From: Pelagicoccus sp. SDUM812003
GTDB taxonomy: Bacteria; Verrucomicrobiota; Verrucomicrobiia; Opitutales; Opitutaceae
Assembly (NCBI RefSeq): GCF_031127815.1
Contig: NZ_JARXHY010000003.1
Span: forward strand, 466,218 to 530,217
Reading direction: 5' to 3'
Length of the DNA: 64,000 bases
The notes below the pieces were generated by a model. It did not search any database, had not been told where the DNA came from, and was given only the letters and a program-made list of their open reading frames with translations. Below, in pieces: positions 36,385 through 44,808 of the stretch. A program made the position numbers and the translations under genes. How positions within the stretch are numbered: position 1 is the first letter of the stretch; each line of letters begins with the position of its first letter.

Positions 36385-36411
36385 CTAATCCTGTTCGCAG
36401 GGAGGTATTAG
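36385..36411 (+). repeat. Hairpin with TTCG tetraloop
   Basis: CCTG-TTCG-CAGG (36390-36401) is extended by CTAAT/ATTAG arms with a 5-nt bulge. UUCG loops are unusually stable in RNA, which supports a structured leader. Confidence 0.35.
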
Positions 36412-36420
36412 AAGTCGACG

Positions 36421-36443
36421 CTTATCTGCTGTTTCAAGATAAG
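36421..36443 (+). promoter_or_regulatory. 7-bp inverted repeat before pntAA, candidate operator
   Basis: CTTATCT (36421-36427) and AGATAAG (36437-36443) form a perfect dyad with a 9-nt centre, ending 41 bp before the pntAA start codon. The binding factor is unknown. Confidence 0.35.
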
Positions 36444-36484
36444 ATTTAGTTGCCAAGCCTATTGGGAGATCTAACGTCCGGAGT

Positions 36485-37618
36485 ATGCGTGTATTCGTAC
36501 CTCGAGAACGTTCCGAAACCGAGAAGCGCGTTTCATTGATCCCTGAGTCGGTGAAGCGTCTGGTCGGCCTAGGCTTTGAAGTAGTGATAGAATCTGGCGC
36601 GGGCTCGCGAAGCAGCTTTTCGGACTCGGATTTCGAGGCGGCGGGCGCATCGGTGAGCGCGGATCGGGCTGCGGAGCTCGCGGCGGCTGACATCGTTTTT
36701 CGCGTCGGCAAGCCGAGTTTGCAGGAGGCCAGCTCCCAGAAGAGCGGCTCCTGGTCCATCGGCTTCCTGGATCCGTTCAACGAGACGGCCTTGATCGAGG
36801 CTTTCGCCAAGGCGGGTGTGACCGCGGTGAGCATGGAAATGATCCCGCGCACGACCTTGGCTCAGAAGATGGATGGGCTCAGCTCCCAAGCCAATCTCGC
36901 CGGCTATTTCGCGGTGATCAAGGCGGCGGAGCGGCTGGGCAAGATTCTTCCAATGATGATGACACCAGCGGGCACCCTTTCGCCAGCCCGCGTTTTCGTG
37001 ATCGGCGTCGGGGTGGCAGGCTTGCAGGCCATCGCGACCGCGAAACGCCTCGGCGCCCGAGTGGAGGCCTTCGATACGCGCCCGGTGGTGGAGGAGCAGG
37101 TCAAGTCGCTCGGAGCGAAGTTCGTGAAGATCGACCTCGGCGAGATGGGACAGACCGATCAGGGCTACGCCAAGGAGCTCACGGACGAGCAGAAGGAGAA
37201 GCAGAAGGCTGGCATGGCGAAGGTCTGCGGCCAATCGAACATCGTGATCACCACCGCCAAGCTCTTCGGCCGCCCGGCCCCGCGCATCGTCGACGGCAGG
37301 ATGCTTTCCGGAATGAAGAACGGCAGCGTGGTGGTCGACCTCGCCGTGGAATCCGGCGGAAATGTGGAAGGCTCCAAACTGGACGAGGAGGTGGTGACGG
37401 AAAACGGAGTCAAAATCATCGGCATTGGCAAGCTGGAGTGCGGCGTCGCCTCTGACGCCAGCCAGATGTATTCGGCGAATCTGCACAACTTTATCGAGCA
37501 TTTCTGGGACAAGGAGTCCAAGACGCTGAAGGAAGACCTGGAGGACGAGATCCTCAAGGGCTGCATCATCACCAAAGGCGGGGCCATCGTGCACGAGCGC
37601 TTCCGCAAGGACTCCTAA
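36485..37618 (+). CDS. pntAA: NAD(P) transhydrogenase subunit alpha part 1 (NAD-binding)
   Basis: This is domain I of the proton-translocating transhydrogenase, which binds NAD(H) and passes hydride to NADP in PntB. The 377-aa protein has the N-terminal RVFVPRERSETEKRVSLIPESV, PMMMTPAGTLSPARVFVIGVGVAGLQA (NAD-binding Rossmann fold near 160-185), and the mobile-loop region around GMKNGSVVVDLAVESGGN. Membrane helices are on a separate gene, as in Rhodospirillum-type three-subunit enzymes. Confidence 0.95.
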   Translation: MRVFVPRERSETEKRVSLIPESVKRLVGLGFEVVIESGAGSRSSFSDSDFEAAGASVSADRAAELAAADIVFRVGKPSLQEASSQKSGSWSIGFLDPFNETALIEAFAKAGVTAVSMEMIPRTTLAQKMDGLSSQANLAGYFAVIKAAERLGKILPMMMTPAGTLSPARVFVIGVGVAGLQAIATAKRLGARVEAFDTRPVVEEQVKSLGAKFVKIDLGEMGQTDQGYAKELTDEQKEKQKAGMAKVCGQSNIVITTAKLFGRPAPRIVDGRMLSGMKNGSVVVDLAVESGGNVEGSKLDEEVVTENGVKIIGIGKLECGVASDASQMYSANLHNFIEHFWDKESKTLKEDLEDEILKGCIITKGGAIVHERFRKDS

Positions 37619-37644
37619 TCGCAACCTTTCAAACCTGCATAGAC

Positions 37645-37929
37645 ATGGATCTTGTACTCCTATTTTTCATATTCGTGCTTTCGGCCTTTTTGGGGCTGGA
37701 GCTCATCAGCAAGGTGCCCTCGCAGCTGCACACGCCCCTGATGTCCGGTTCGAACGCGATCTCCGGCATCACCATCGTGGGAGCGCTGCTGGCCACCGGG
37801 TCGGAAAGCGAAGGCTCGCTCGGCATGATCCTCGGCTTCGCGGCCTTGGTCATGGCGACCATCAACGTGGTAGGCGGCTACGCAGTGACGGACCGCATGC
37901 TGCAAATGTTCAAGAAGAAAGGGAAGTAG
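37645..37929 (+). CDS. pntAB: NAD(P) transhydrogenase subunit alpha part 2 (membrane)
   Basis: This small 94-aa subunit has three transmembrane helices that form part of the proton channel with PntB. It shows AFLGLELISKVPSQLHTPLMSGSNAISGI, highly conserved in the family, followed by GYAVTDRMLQMF near the end. It lies between pntAA and pntB with gaps of 26 and 6 bp. Confidence 0.95.
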   Translation: MDLVLLFFIFVLSAFLGLELISKVPSQLHTPLMSGSNAISGITIVGALLATGSESEGSLGMILGFAALVMATINVVGGYAVTDRMLQMFKKKGK

Positions 37930-37935
37930 TCCGCC

Positions 37936-39351
37936 ATGGAAGCGCTCATCAATCTCGCTTACGTGGCAGCGGCCACGCTTTTCGTATTTGGCATCAAGAT
38001 GCTAGGTTCCGCCAACACGGCGCGCCGAGGAAACTTGATTTCAGGCGTCGGCATGTTGCTGGCGGTGGTGGTCACGCTGGTGGACCGCAGCATCCTGAGC
38101 TACACTTGGATTTTGGTCGGTCTGGCGATCGGCGGCGTGGTCGGCATCCTGGCCGCCCGTCTGGTCAAGATGACCTCCATGCCGGAGCTGGTAGCCTTGT
38201 TCAACGGTTTCGGTGGCTTGGCCAGTCTGCTGGTCGCCTGGGCGGAACTGGAGAAGATCCGGGCCATGGGCTGGGGGCCGTACGAGCAACTGATGCAATC
38301 CCATCCGATGTTCAGCAGCTTCGTCATCTACGCCGCGATGCTCATTGGCGGCGTCACCTTCACCGGCTCGCTGTTCGCCTACGGGAAGCTTTCCGGCAAG
38401 GTCAGCGGCCGAGCGATGGTGTTCGGGGGCCAGAAGGCCATAAACATCCTCATCCTGCTGGCGATTGTCGGCCTCGGGGTGTTTTTCACCATCACTTCCG
38501 ACCTGGCGGTGGCGGAAAAGGTCTTTCTGGTGGCGGTCGCTCTCTCTCTGCTCTTCGGAGTGATGGGCGTCATGCCGATTGGAGGCGGCGACATGCCGGT
38601 GGTGATTTCCCTGCTCAACAGTCTGTCTGGCCTCGCGGCCTCGGCGGCCGGGTTCGTCATCTACAACAACGTGCTCATCGTGGCCGGCTGCTTGGTCGGA
38701 GCGAGCGGTCTGATCCTCACTGTCATCATGTGCAAAGCCATGAATCGCTCCCTGGCCAACGTGCTGTTTAGCGGCTTCGGAGCGAGCAGTCAGTCTGTGG
38801 GCGACGACGATGACCGGGAGCCCAAGGCCCTGTCGGTGGAGGACGCCTACTACGTGCTGGAGGCGGCCCGATCGGTGGTGGTCATTCCCGGCTACGGCAT
38901 GGCGGTAGCCCAGGCTCAGCATGCGGTTAAGGAAATGGCTGGCTTGCTGGAGGAGAACGGCGCCGAAGTGAACTTCGCCATCCACCCGGTCGCGGGGCGC
39001 ATGCCCGGCCACATGAACGTGCTGCTGGCGGAGGCGGATGTGGAGTACGAGAAGCTGTTGGAGATGGACACCGTCAATCCCATGATGCCGACGGTCGACG
39101 TGGCGATCGTCATCGGCGCCAACGACGTGGTGAATCCAGCTGCTGCGGACGATCCCTCGAGTCCGATCTATGGCATGCCGATCATCGAGGCTCACAAGGC
39201 CAAGACGGTCTTCGTGCTCAAGCGCGGCCAAGGCAAGGGATTCTCCGGCCTCGTGAACAAGCTCTTCGTGCTGGAAAACACCAACATGATCTACGGCGAC
39301 GCCAAGGCCACCATCTCCTCGATCGTCAACGAGTTGAAAGGAGCCCAATAG
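37936..39351 (+). CDS. pntB: NAD(P) transhydrogenase subunit beta
   Basis: PntB holds most of the transmembrane proton channel and the NADP(H)-binding domain III. The 471-aa protein has about nine helices (1-270). Domain III follows with VVVIPGYGMAVAQAQHAVKEM (NADP Rossmann), FAIHPVAGRMPGHMNVLLAEA and GANDVVNPAA, ending in IYGDAKATISSIVNEL. Complete and normal in length. A terminator follows 12 bp later. Confidence 0.96.
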   Translation: MEALINLAYVAAATLFVFGIKMLGSANTARRGNLISGVGMLLAVVVTLVDRSILSYTWILVGLAIGGVVGILAARLVKMTSMPELVALFNGFGGLASLLVAWAELEKIRAMGWGPYEQLMQSHPMFSSFVIYAAMLIGGVTFTGSLFAYGKLSGKVSGRAMVFGGQKAINILILLAIVGLGVFFTITSDLAVAEKVFLVAVALSLLFGVMGVMPIGGGDMPVVISLLNSLSGLAASAAGFVIYNNVLIVAGCLVGASGLILTVIMCKAMNRSLANVLFSGFGASSQSVGDDDDREPKALSVEDAYYVLEAARSVVVIPGYGMAVAQAQHAVKEMAGLLEENGAEVNFAIHPVAGRMPGHMNVLLAEADVEYEKLLEMDTVNPMMPTVDVAIVIGANDVVNPAAADDPSSPIYGMPIIEAHKAKTVFVLKRGQGKGFSGLVNKLFVLENTNMIYGDAKATISSIVNELKGAQ

Positions 39352-39362
39352 AGGCCTTTGAT

Positions 39363-39397
39363 AAGGCGGCGTTTTCCACCGAGGAAGCGCCGCTTTT
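39363..39397 (+). terminator. Terminator after pntB
   Basis: A GCGGCG/CGCCGC stem extended by a TTCC/GGAA inner helix (one bulge) is followed by CTTTTA. It lies 12-46 bp after the pntB stop. Confidence 0.7.
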
Positions 39398-39444
39398 ATC
39401 GGGATGTAAAAGAGACGCTGCATGGGGGTGAGGTCTTGACTCTT

Positions 39445-39460
39445 TACTACAGGCGTAGTC
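39445..39460 (+). promoter_or_regulatory. BlaI/MecI-type operator overlapping a promoter
   Basis: The dyad ACTAC-AGGC-GTAGT (39446-39459) closely resembles the staphylococcal bla/mec operator TACTACA-N2-TGTAGTA. A TTGACT -35 element lies just upstream (39436-39441), so the dyad sits between the -35 and the gene, where bound BlaI would block transcription. The blaI start is 29 bp downstream, implying autoregulation. Confidence 0.65.
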
Positions 39461-39488
39461 TCCTTCGAAGGTCTCGAAATCTCTAATC

Positions 39489-39860
39489 ATGGAAGAAGGC
39501 CCCAAAATTTCCGATGCCGAGTGGGAGGTCATGAAAGTCGTCTGGGATCATGCTCCCATGACGGCGACCGAAGTACTCGAACGTCTCCCTCACGACCAAT
39601 GGAAGCAGAAGACGGTGAACACCTTTCTGGCTCGATTGGAAGCGAAGGGGGTAATTTCCTCCCAGCGGGAGGGTAGAGCCAACGTCTACTCGGTCGTCCT
39701 GAGCGAAAGCGAATGCTGCAGGACCGAGGGTAGCCATTTTCTCAGCAAAGTCTTCCGAGGCAAAGTCGCGCCGATGATGCTCCACTTCATCGAAAACGAG
39801 GAATTGACCGACAAGGAGCTGGACGAACTGAGAATGATCCTCGAGCAGAAGGCGAGGTAG
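39489..39860 (+). CDS. BlaI/MecI/CopY-family transcriptional repressor
   Basis: The 123-aa winged-helix repressor begins with PKISDAEWEVMKVVWDHAPMTATEVLERL and has the recognition-helix text WKQKTVNTFLARLEAKGVI. The C-terminal half (about 80-123) is the helical dimerisation domain, where BlaI is cut by its partner protease. It is followed after 1 bp by the M56 sensor gene and preceded by a matching operator. Confidence 0.92.
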   Translation: MEEGPKISDAEWEVMKVVWDHAPMTATEVLERLPHDQWKQKTVNTFLARLEAKGVISSQREGRANVYSVVLSESECCRTEGSHFLSKVFRGKVAPMMLHFIENEELTDKELDELRMILEQKAR

Positions 39861-39861
39861 C

Positions 39862-41331
39862 ATGGCTGACTTATTCTGGTCTTTCTGGGACGCCTCGGTG
39901 CGTTTCGCTTTGCTCAGCGTTCTTTTGCTGGTCGCGGTGCCGCTCCTTCGTCGCTGGGTTTCGCCCAAGCTGCTCTGCCTCGCGTGGGCCTTGCTGGTGC
40001 TGCGCCTCTCGTTTCCCTTGGCTCTGCCGTTTAGCGGAAGCATCTTCAACCTGAACGAAAGCCTTCAGCCCTCCACTTGGGTGAACGCGCTGCGAAGCGG
40101 CGTGGTGGACGCCGGTTTAGGCGAGACGGTGCTGCCGGCCTTCCGCACCCAGGACGAGCTGGTGAAGAGCAGCCTGGTCGGGTTCTCTTGGGAAAACGCT
40201 TTGGTCACGCTTTGGGTGCTCGGCTTTGTTTTCTTTCTAGGCGGTCTTTTGAAAAACGCCGTGCAGCTGCATCGATTCTTCGCTCGGGCGGAGCGGCACA
40301 ACTCCGGTCGTTTGTATGAGATCTTCAAGGACACGCGGCGTCGCTTCGGCATCCATGCCAACGTGCCGCTGCTGGTATCGGACGATGTGAAGACGCCAGG
40401 AATCGCAGGGATCTTCAACCCGCGAGTCGTCATCCCGCGTTTCTGCGCCGAGGATCTCAGCGACGAGGAGATCCGCTGCGTATTGCTGCACGAGCTCACG
40501 CACTACCGCCGGGGCGACCTTTTTCTTCACCACCTGCTTCTACTGATCTGTTTCGTGCACTGGTACAACCCGCTCGTTTGGCTGGTTTTCCGTCAGTTTA
40601 AGATCTCCATGGAGCAGGCCTGCGATGCGGACGTGGTGAACACCGAAAGCATCACTACGGTCAAGCAATATGGTTTGACCCTGCTGCAGGTGATGAAGCG
40701 CTCGCGCGGCGTTTCCGTTTCTCCAGCAGGCGCCCTTTGTCTGTTGGGAAACCGTCGCTCCAGCGCCTTGAAGGACCGCATTCACCTCATCGCTGCCCCG
40801 CGCCGACCGACCGCGCTTTGTCTCGCGTTGGGCTTGAGCCTTTTCGGGGTGTCGTTCGTGTATTCGATCACGGGCGAAGCCGAGTCCGAGAGAGAAGGCG
40901 AGCGCCTCCTGGGACTGACGCGCTTCGCGGGGCCTCTGCTTTTCGTTCAAGACAGGGAGAACCGCTATGGCGACCTCGACCTCGGACTGAACTCCGCTCA
41001 TCTGCGCACGCCGCAAAGCTGGATTCAACAAGTAGATGTATCGGAGTTTCAAGGACAGGAAGTCCTGGTCCGTGTCTCCTACAGCGTGAACGCCTCGAGC
41101 GAGAGTCAGAACTTCTGGGTCAACATCAAGAACCAGAACGGGTTCGTGATCGCGAACGAGCGGCGGATCGGTTCGTCGACGGATGAAACGCGGTTGCAGC
41201 GCGTGGAGGTGCCGATTCGCTTGGCCTATACCGCGGTGGAGTTGGAATACGGACTCACGGCATCGGGAGGCGCCGGCGTTTGGATAGAGTCGTTCGAGGT
41301 GCTGACCCCAAGCGGTAGACCGAAGCTTTAG
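39862..41331 (+). CDS. M56-family (BlaR1/MecR1-like) membrane sensor protease with atypical outer domain
   Basis: The 489-aa protein has several transmembrane helices and the gluzincin motif HELTH (residues 210-214), followed by LVWLVFRQFKISMEQACDADV with the third zinc ligand. In BlaR1 this zinc protease leads to repressor cleavage. After the last helix (about 310-330) comes a ~150-residue domain with no Ser-x-x-Lys, SxN or KTG penicillin-binding motifs. It instead looks like a beta-sandwich (QGQEVLVRVSYSVNASSESQNFWVNI). The ligand is therefore probably not a beta-lactam. Forms an operon with blaI. Confidence 0.85.
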   Translation: MADLFWSFWDASVRFALLSVLLLVAVPLLRRWVSPKLLCLAWALLVLRLSFPLALPFSGSIFNLNESLQPSTWVNALRSGVVDAGLGETVLPAFRTQDELVKSSLVGFSWENALVTLWVLGFVFFLGGLLKNAVQLHRFFARAERHNSGRLYEIFKDTRRRFGIHANVPLLVSDDVKTPGIAGIFNPRVVIPRFCAEDLSDEEIRCVLLHELTHYRRGDLFLHHLLLLICFVHWYNPLVWLVFRQFKISMEQACDADVVNTESITTVKQYGLTLLQVMKRSRGVSVSPAGALCLLGNRRSSALKDRIHLIAAPRRPTALCLALGLSLFGVSFVYSITGEAESEREGERLLGLTRFAGPLLFVQDRENRYGDLDLGLNSAHLRTPQSWIQQVDVSEFQGQEVLVRVSYSVNASSESQNFWVNIKNQNGFVIANERRIGSSTDETRLQRVEVPIRLAYTAVELEYGLTASGGAGVWIESFEVLTPSGRPKL

Positions 41332-41345
41332 CCCCCATCGCGCCT

Positions 41346-42074
41346 ATGGATCAACGGGCAATCGTTGTCACCGGCGGCGAGAGAGGAATCGGACGCGGCA
41401 TCGTGGAACGTTTCGTTCGCGATGGTTGCGCCGTTTTCGTTTTAGGCCTCGATGACGAGAAGGGTGCTTTGCTGGAGCAAGCGCTTGCGAACGTTCGATG
41501 GCGCCATTGCGATGTGAGTGTCGAACGAAACGTCGAGGAGTCGATGGCTTGGGTTTTGGAGTCGGCGGGTGGAATCGACGCCTTGGTATGCAATGCCGGG
41601 ATCGCCTCGCCACGGCGCGCTCCTTTGCAGGAGCTTTCGCTCGACGACTGGACTCGGGTGCTTTCGGTCAACCTGACGGGACCGTTCCTTTGCGCGAAGC
41701 ACGCATGCGTCGGGTTGCAACGCCGACGGGGCAGCGTGGTGATGATCGCCTCGACGCGGGCCAGAATGTCGGAACCGAACACCTTCGCCTATTCCGCCTC
41801 CAAAGGCGGCCTGGTCGCCTTGACTCATGCTCTGGCCACGAGCTTAGGTCCGGAAGTGAGGGTGAACTCTGTATCTCCAGGATGGATACACGTAGGAGAG
41901 GGGGAGGAGCTCTCGGCCAGCGATCACAGCCAGCATCTCGTCGGCCGGGTGGGGACTCCTAAAGACGTCGCCGATCTGGTGGCGTATTTAGCGGGAGAGG
42001 TAAGCGGCTTCGTCACGGGTCAGGATTTCGTGGTGGACGGTGGAATGACGCGCAAGATGATTTACGAAGACTAG
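41346..42074 (+). CDS. Short-chain dehydrogenase/reductase
   Basis: This is a 242-aa classical SDR with TGGERGIG (9-16), NAG (83-85), and catalytic Ser136, Tyr149 and Lys153 (YSASK). The substrate is unknown; the FVVDGGMT ending fits FabG-like and sugar dehydrogenases. It starts 14 bp after the M56 gene, so it is probably the third gene of the BlaI-controlled operon. Confidence 0.88.
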   Translation: MDQRAIVVTGGERGIGRGIVERFVRDGCAVFVLGLDDEKGALLEQALANVRWRHCDVSVERNVEESMAWVLESAGGIDALVCNAGIASPRRAPLQELSLDDWTRVLSVNLTGPFLCAKHACVGLQRRRGSVVMIASTRARMSEPNTFAYSASKGGLVALTHALATSLGPEVRVNSVSPGWIHVGEGEELSASDHSQHLVGRVGTPKDVADLVAYLAGEVSGFVTGQDFVVDGGMTRKMIYED

Positions 42075-42105
42075 TCCTGCTCACGTTTTCGATACTGGAG
42101 CGCCG

Positions 42106-42873
42106 CTACCTTGCGTCGGCCGAGCGATAGGCTGAACCGCTTTTGCTTCTGATCAGAAGGCTGTGTCCGGGGAACTCCCAGCGAAGCTGGTTTATCATTT
42201 CGCGTAGCAGGTCATCGGAAACTGGATACAGCTGTTTCCAGTAGCCGCTTTTTGCGTTTTTGGGATTCAGGATCTCGAAACAGTGCGGCAGGTCGTTGGG
42301 GAGGGATCGCACGATGCGGCGAAGCAGGCCGATCTTGTGGAAGCTAGGAGCGAGTGTGGTGCGAAACTCTCCGCACGGGGCGGCCTGACAGAGCAAGTCC
42401 ACCGAATCGCGGAGCCGGGAGATGTCGATCAGTCCGCCACCGGCGAAACTGTAGGCGCCCGCGTCGTCAATGGGCGCTTTTATCTCTAGAGCGACATAGT
42501 CGAGCAGCTTGCGATCCAGCAGATGCTTGAGTCGATGGGGGAGGGTGCCGTTGGTATCGATTTTAACAAGAAGCCCGAGGTCCTTGATCTTGGCGATAAA
42601 CTCCGGCAATCGCGGTTGAAGCAGCGGTTCGCAACCGCTTAGCGAGACCCCGCGCAGTCTGTCCTTGCGCTGAGCCAGGGAACGAAGGCAGGCTTCTCCA
42701 TCGAAATCCGTGGAGCGGCACGGCAAGACCTCGCCATCGACGCCTTTGTGGTAGCACCAAGGGCAGCGCAAGTTGCAGCCTTGGGTGAAGGTCACTGTAG
42801 CGATGCCATTCGGAAAACCGATGACGGATGATCGTGCTGACTCGGATAGCTCCCTGTCGTATGCCCTTTCCAT
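42106..42873 (-). CDS. Radical SAM protein, anaerobic NrdG-like activase type
   Basis: The 255-aa protein has the radical SAM cluster motif C33-x3-C37-x2-C40 (FTQGCNLRCPWC). A glycine-rich SAM segment (LRGVSLSGCEPLLQ) follows. It is close to the longer NrdG2-type activating enzymes for class III ribonucleotide reductase, but no nrdD is nearby. An activase for another glycyl-radical enzyme remains possible. Confidence 0.75.
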   Translation of the reverse strand: MERAYDRELSESARSSVIGFPNGIATVTFTQGCNLRCPWCYHKGVDGEVLPCRSTDFDGEACLRSLAQRKDRLRGVSLSGCEPLLQPRLPEFIAKIKDLGLLVKIDTNGTLPHRLKHLLDRKLLDYVALEIKAPIDDAGAYSFAGGGLIDISRLRDSVDLLCQAAPCGEFRTTLAPSFHKIGLLRRIVRSLPNDLPHCFEILNPKNAKSGYWKQLYPVSDDLLREMINQLRWEFPGHSLLIRSKSGSAYRSADAR

Positions 42874-42943
42874 CGTCTCGTAAAAACAGTTCGGCTGTCG
42901 CAGATGCGCCAGTGGAGTGTCGACTATAGCGTTCGGGCCATGG

Positions 42944-42958
42944 ATAGCAAATTTCTAT
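42944..42958. promoter_or_regulatory. Single OxyR-like dyad (weak)
   Basis: ATAG-N7-CTAT occurs between the two divergent radical SAM genes. It matches half of the OxyR tetrameric site; the upstream half is absent. It may be chance or a redox-responsive site. Confidence 0.2.
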
Positions 42959-43105
42959 CGAGATCGTGCCGAGGGAATTTTGTCGCGTTATGCCTTCAAG
43001 TAGGGAGGCTAACGCGAGAAGTTTTTCGTGTATTTATAAATGGGATACACATTTAGTTGTCGAAATGGGTTGAGTCTAGCGAGGGGTTGAGTAGGGTATT
43101 CGTCT

Positions 43106-44167
43106 ATGGATGCCCCCGCTCGCAGCTTGAGAGGCCGAGGTGCCTCGACGAACCCTGCCAACCGATTCGAGCCGTTTCTGGTCGAGCGGGTCGAAACGGG
43201 TTTGCAGGATGACGAGCCAGCGCTGACCACCACGTTTTACGAGGACGCCTCGGAGAGCATCATCAGCTACAACAGCAGTCCCGACATACCATTCGACGCC
43301 AGCGTAAATCCCTATCGCGGCTGCGAGCATGGCTGCTCGTACTGTTACGCTCGACCCTTTCACGAGTACCTGGGATTTTCCGCGGGGTTGGATTTCGAGA
43401 CCAAAATCATGGTGAAGCGTCGGGCGGCCGCTTTGTTGAAGGAGGAGCTGAGCTCTAGCATGTGGCGACCGCAGCTTGTCGCCATGAGTGGCGTGACCGA
43501 TCCCTATCAACCCATCGAAAAGCGCTTTGGCCTGACGAGGGCCTGCCTTCAGGTGCTGCTGGACTTTCGCAATCCGGTGGGCGTGGTGACAAAGAATCGC
43601 CTAGCTGCGCGTGACTTGGAAATCTACGGGGAACTTGCCCGAAGGGATCTTTGCCACGTGACGGTTTCCTTAAACAGCTTGGATGCTGAACTCGCCCGCA
43701 AGATGGAGCCGCGCACCAGTTCGCCAAAAGGTCGACTTGAAATGATTTCGGCTTTCGCGTCCATGGAGGTGCCGGTGGGAATCCTGATCGCTCCAGTGAT
43801 ACCTGGTCTAAACGACCATGAAATTCCGGCCATCCTGAAGGCGGCCAAGCAGGCGGGGGCTAGCTATGCGAGCTACATCCTGCTGCGTCTGCCGCTTGGG
43901 GTTAAGGACATCTTTTTCGATTGGGTGGAGCGCCTGTATCCGAGCAAGCGTCAGCGGATCGAAGATCGACTTCGCGATTTGAGAGACGGCCAGTTGAACC
44001 GCTCGACGTTTGGCGAGCGCTTTCGTGGAAGCGGCATTTTCGCTGATCAGATAAGGCAGCTCTTTGAGGTTAGCCGTCGCAAGGCGGGGCTGGCCGCTGG
44101 TCCGCCGGACTTAAGCGTTGCGGATTTCAGAAGGCCGCTATCGCCCCAACTCGAGCTGGGTCTATAG
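43106..44167 (+). CDS. PA0069-family radical SAM protein
   Basis: The 353-aa protein has the cluster motif C73-x3-C77-x2-C80 within VNPYRGCEHGCSYCYARPFHEYLG, the signature of the PA0069 / Rv2578c group related to spore photoproduct lyase. SISP-like text near ALVMSGVTDPYQPIE (seen as AMSGVTDPYQPIE) follows. The function of this widespread group is not established; it may act on DNA or another nucleic acid. It starts 232 bp from the divergent NrdG-like gene. Confidence 0.85.
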   Translation: MDAPARSLRGRGASTNPANRFEPFLVERVETGLQDDEPALTTTFYEDASESIISYNSSPDIPFDASVNPYRGCEHGCSYCYARPFHEYLGFSAGLDFETKIMVKRRAAALLKEELSSSMWRPQLVAMSGVTDPYQPIEKRFGLTRACLQVLLDFRNPVGVVTKNRLAARDLEIYGELARRDLCHVTVSLNSLDAELARKMEPRTSSPKGRLEMISAFASMEVPVGILIAPVIPGLNDHEIPAILKAAKQAGASYASYILLRLPLGVKDIFFDWVERLYPSKRQRIEDRLRDLRDGQLNRSTFGERFRGSGIFADQIRQLFEVSRRKAGLAAGPPDLSVADFRRPLSPQLELGL

Positions 44168-44172
44168 CGACG

Positions 44173-44667
44173 TTACTCCGGAAAATCCGGCACGACGAAG
44201 CGCCGCACCTTGTCTTTGTAGATGCGCACTTCGCCTTCGACCTGCTCCCCGCTTCCGTCCAGATCACCTCGGTAGTAGAAGATCTCGTCCGTATCCTTGC
44301 GCACGGAAAATTTTCGGTCGGTCGGTTCGCCGAGAGCGGCGATCACGTCCGCTGCGTCCATGCCCTTTTTTATCAGTTTCCAGGTTGACGCTTTGGTCCA
44401 CGGGCCGCTGGCCCGGATCTCCGCCTTTTTCAGTTCCACGTTCATGTAGTCGAACCACTTGCGTTGGTTGCCTTCGCGCTCCGCGTTTTCGGGAGCCAGA
44501 GGAGCCGGTTGGTTCTCCAGCTCGGCGACGCGGGCTTCCAAGGCTTCGATCTGGACGCGCAAAGCTCTGAGCTCCGCGAGGATTTCCTCCTCAGCGCTTT
44601 TGGCGTTGATCGCGGTAGCAGAGAGGGAGGCGGCGACTAGGATTAGGGCAAAGGGTTTGGTGCGCAT
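44173..44667 (-). CDS. Exported protein with coiled coil and SmpA/OmlA-like domain
   Basis: This is a 164-aa protein from the ATG at 44667, chosen because MRTKPFALILVAASLSATAINA is a clear signal peptide. Residues ~25-50 form a heptad coiled coil (EILAELRALRVQIEALEARVAELE). The C-terminal ~75 residues (TWKLIKKGMDAADVIAALGEPTDRKF) resemble the BamE/SmpA fold that binds envelope partners. It is convergent with the PA0069 gene with a 5-bp gap. Confidence 0.7.
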   Translation of the reverse strand: MRTKPFALILVAASLSATAINAKSAEEEILAELRALRVQIEALEARVAELENQPAPLAPENAEREGNQRKWFDYMNVELKKAEIRASGPWTKASTWKLIKKGMDAADVIAALGEPTDRKFSVRKDTDEIFYYRGDLDGSGEQVEGEVRIYKDKVRRFVVPDFPE

Positions 44668-44808
44668 GCGTTCATTAGCTATGGCTTGCCGTGCGACCGC
44701 AAGCATCGATTTTTCCACGCTTGGGCTATTGGGATCTGGTTCAGGGGGGAGCGACGATACGTGTCTTCGCTGGAGAAGCGGACTTCGGGAGATGTAGTTA
44801 AAAACCTG

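Larger units (their letters stand above)
35985..36484. other. 500-bp non-coding, hairpin-rich region upstream of pntAA
   Basis: No CDS is convincing; the 105-codon frame at 36071 is Arg-rich and has no family resemblance. The region holds three hairpins (36284-36315, 36326-36350, 36385-36411) and an inverted repeat (36421-36443), described separately. It does not match TPP, cobalamin, SAM, c-di-GMP, 6S, SRP or RNase P RNA motifs by eye. Confidence 0.5.

Noticed and set aside
36071..36388. 105-codon reading frame upstream of pntAA
   Set aside because: Arg/Ser-rich, no ribosome site, no resemblance to a family, and it spans stable hairpins.
38041..39423. 460-codon open frame antisense to pntB
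   Set aside because: It is an antisense shadow of a strongly conserved gene; composition is His/Gln/Asp-rich.
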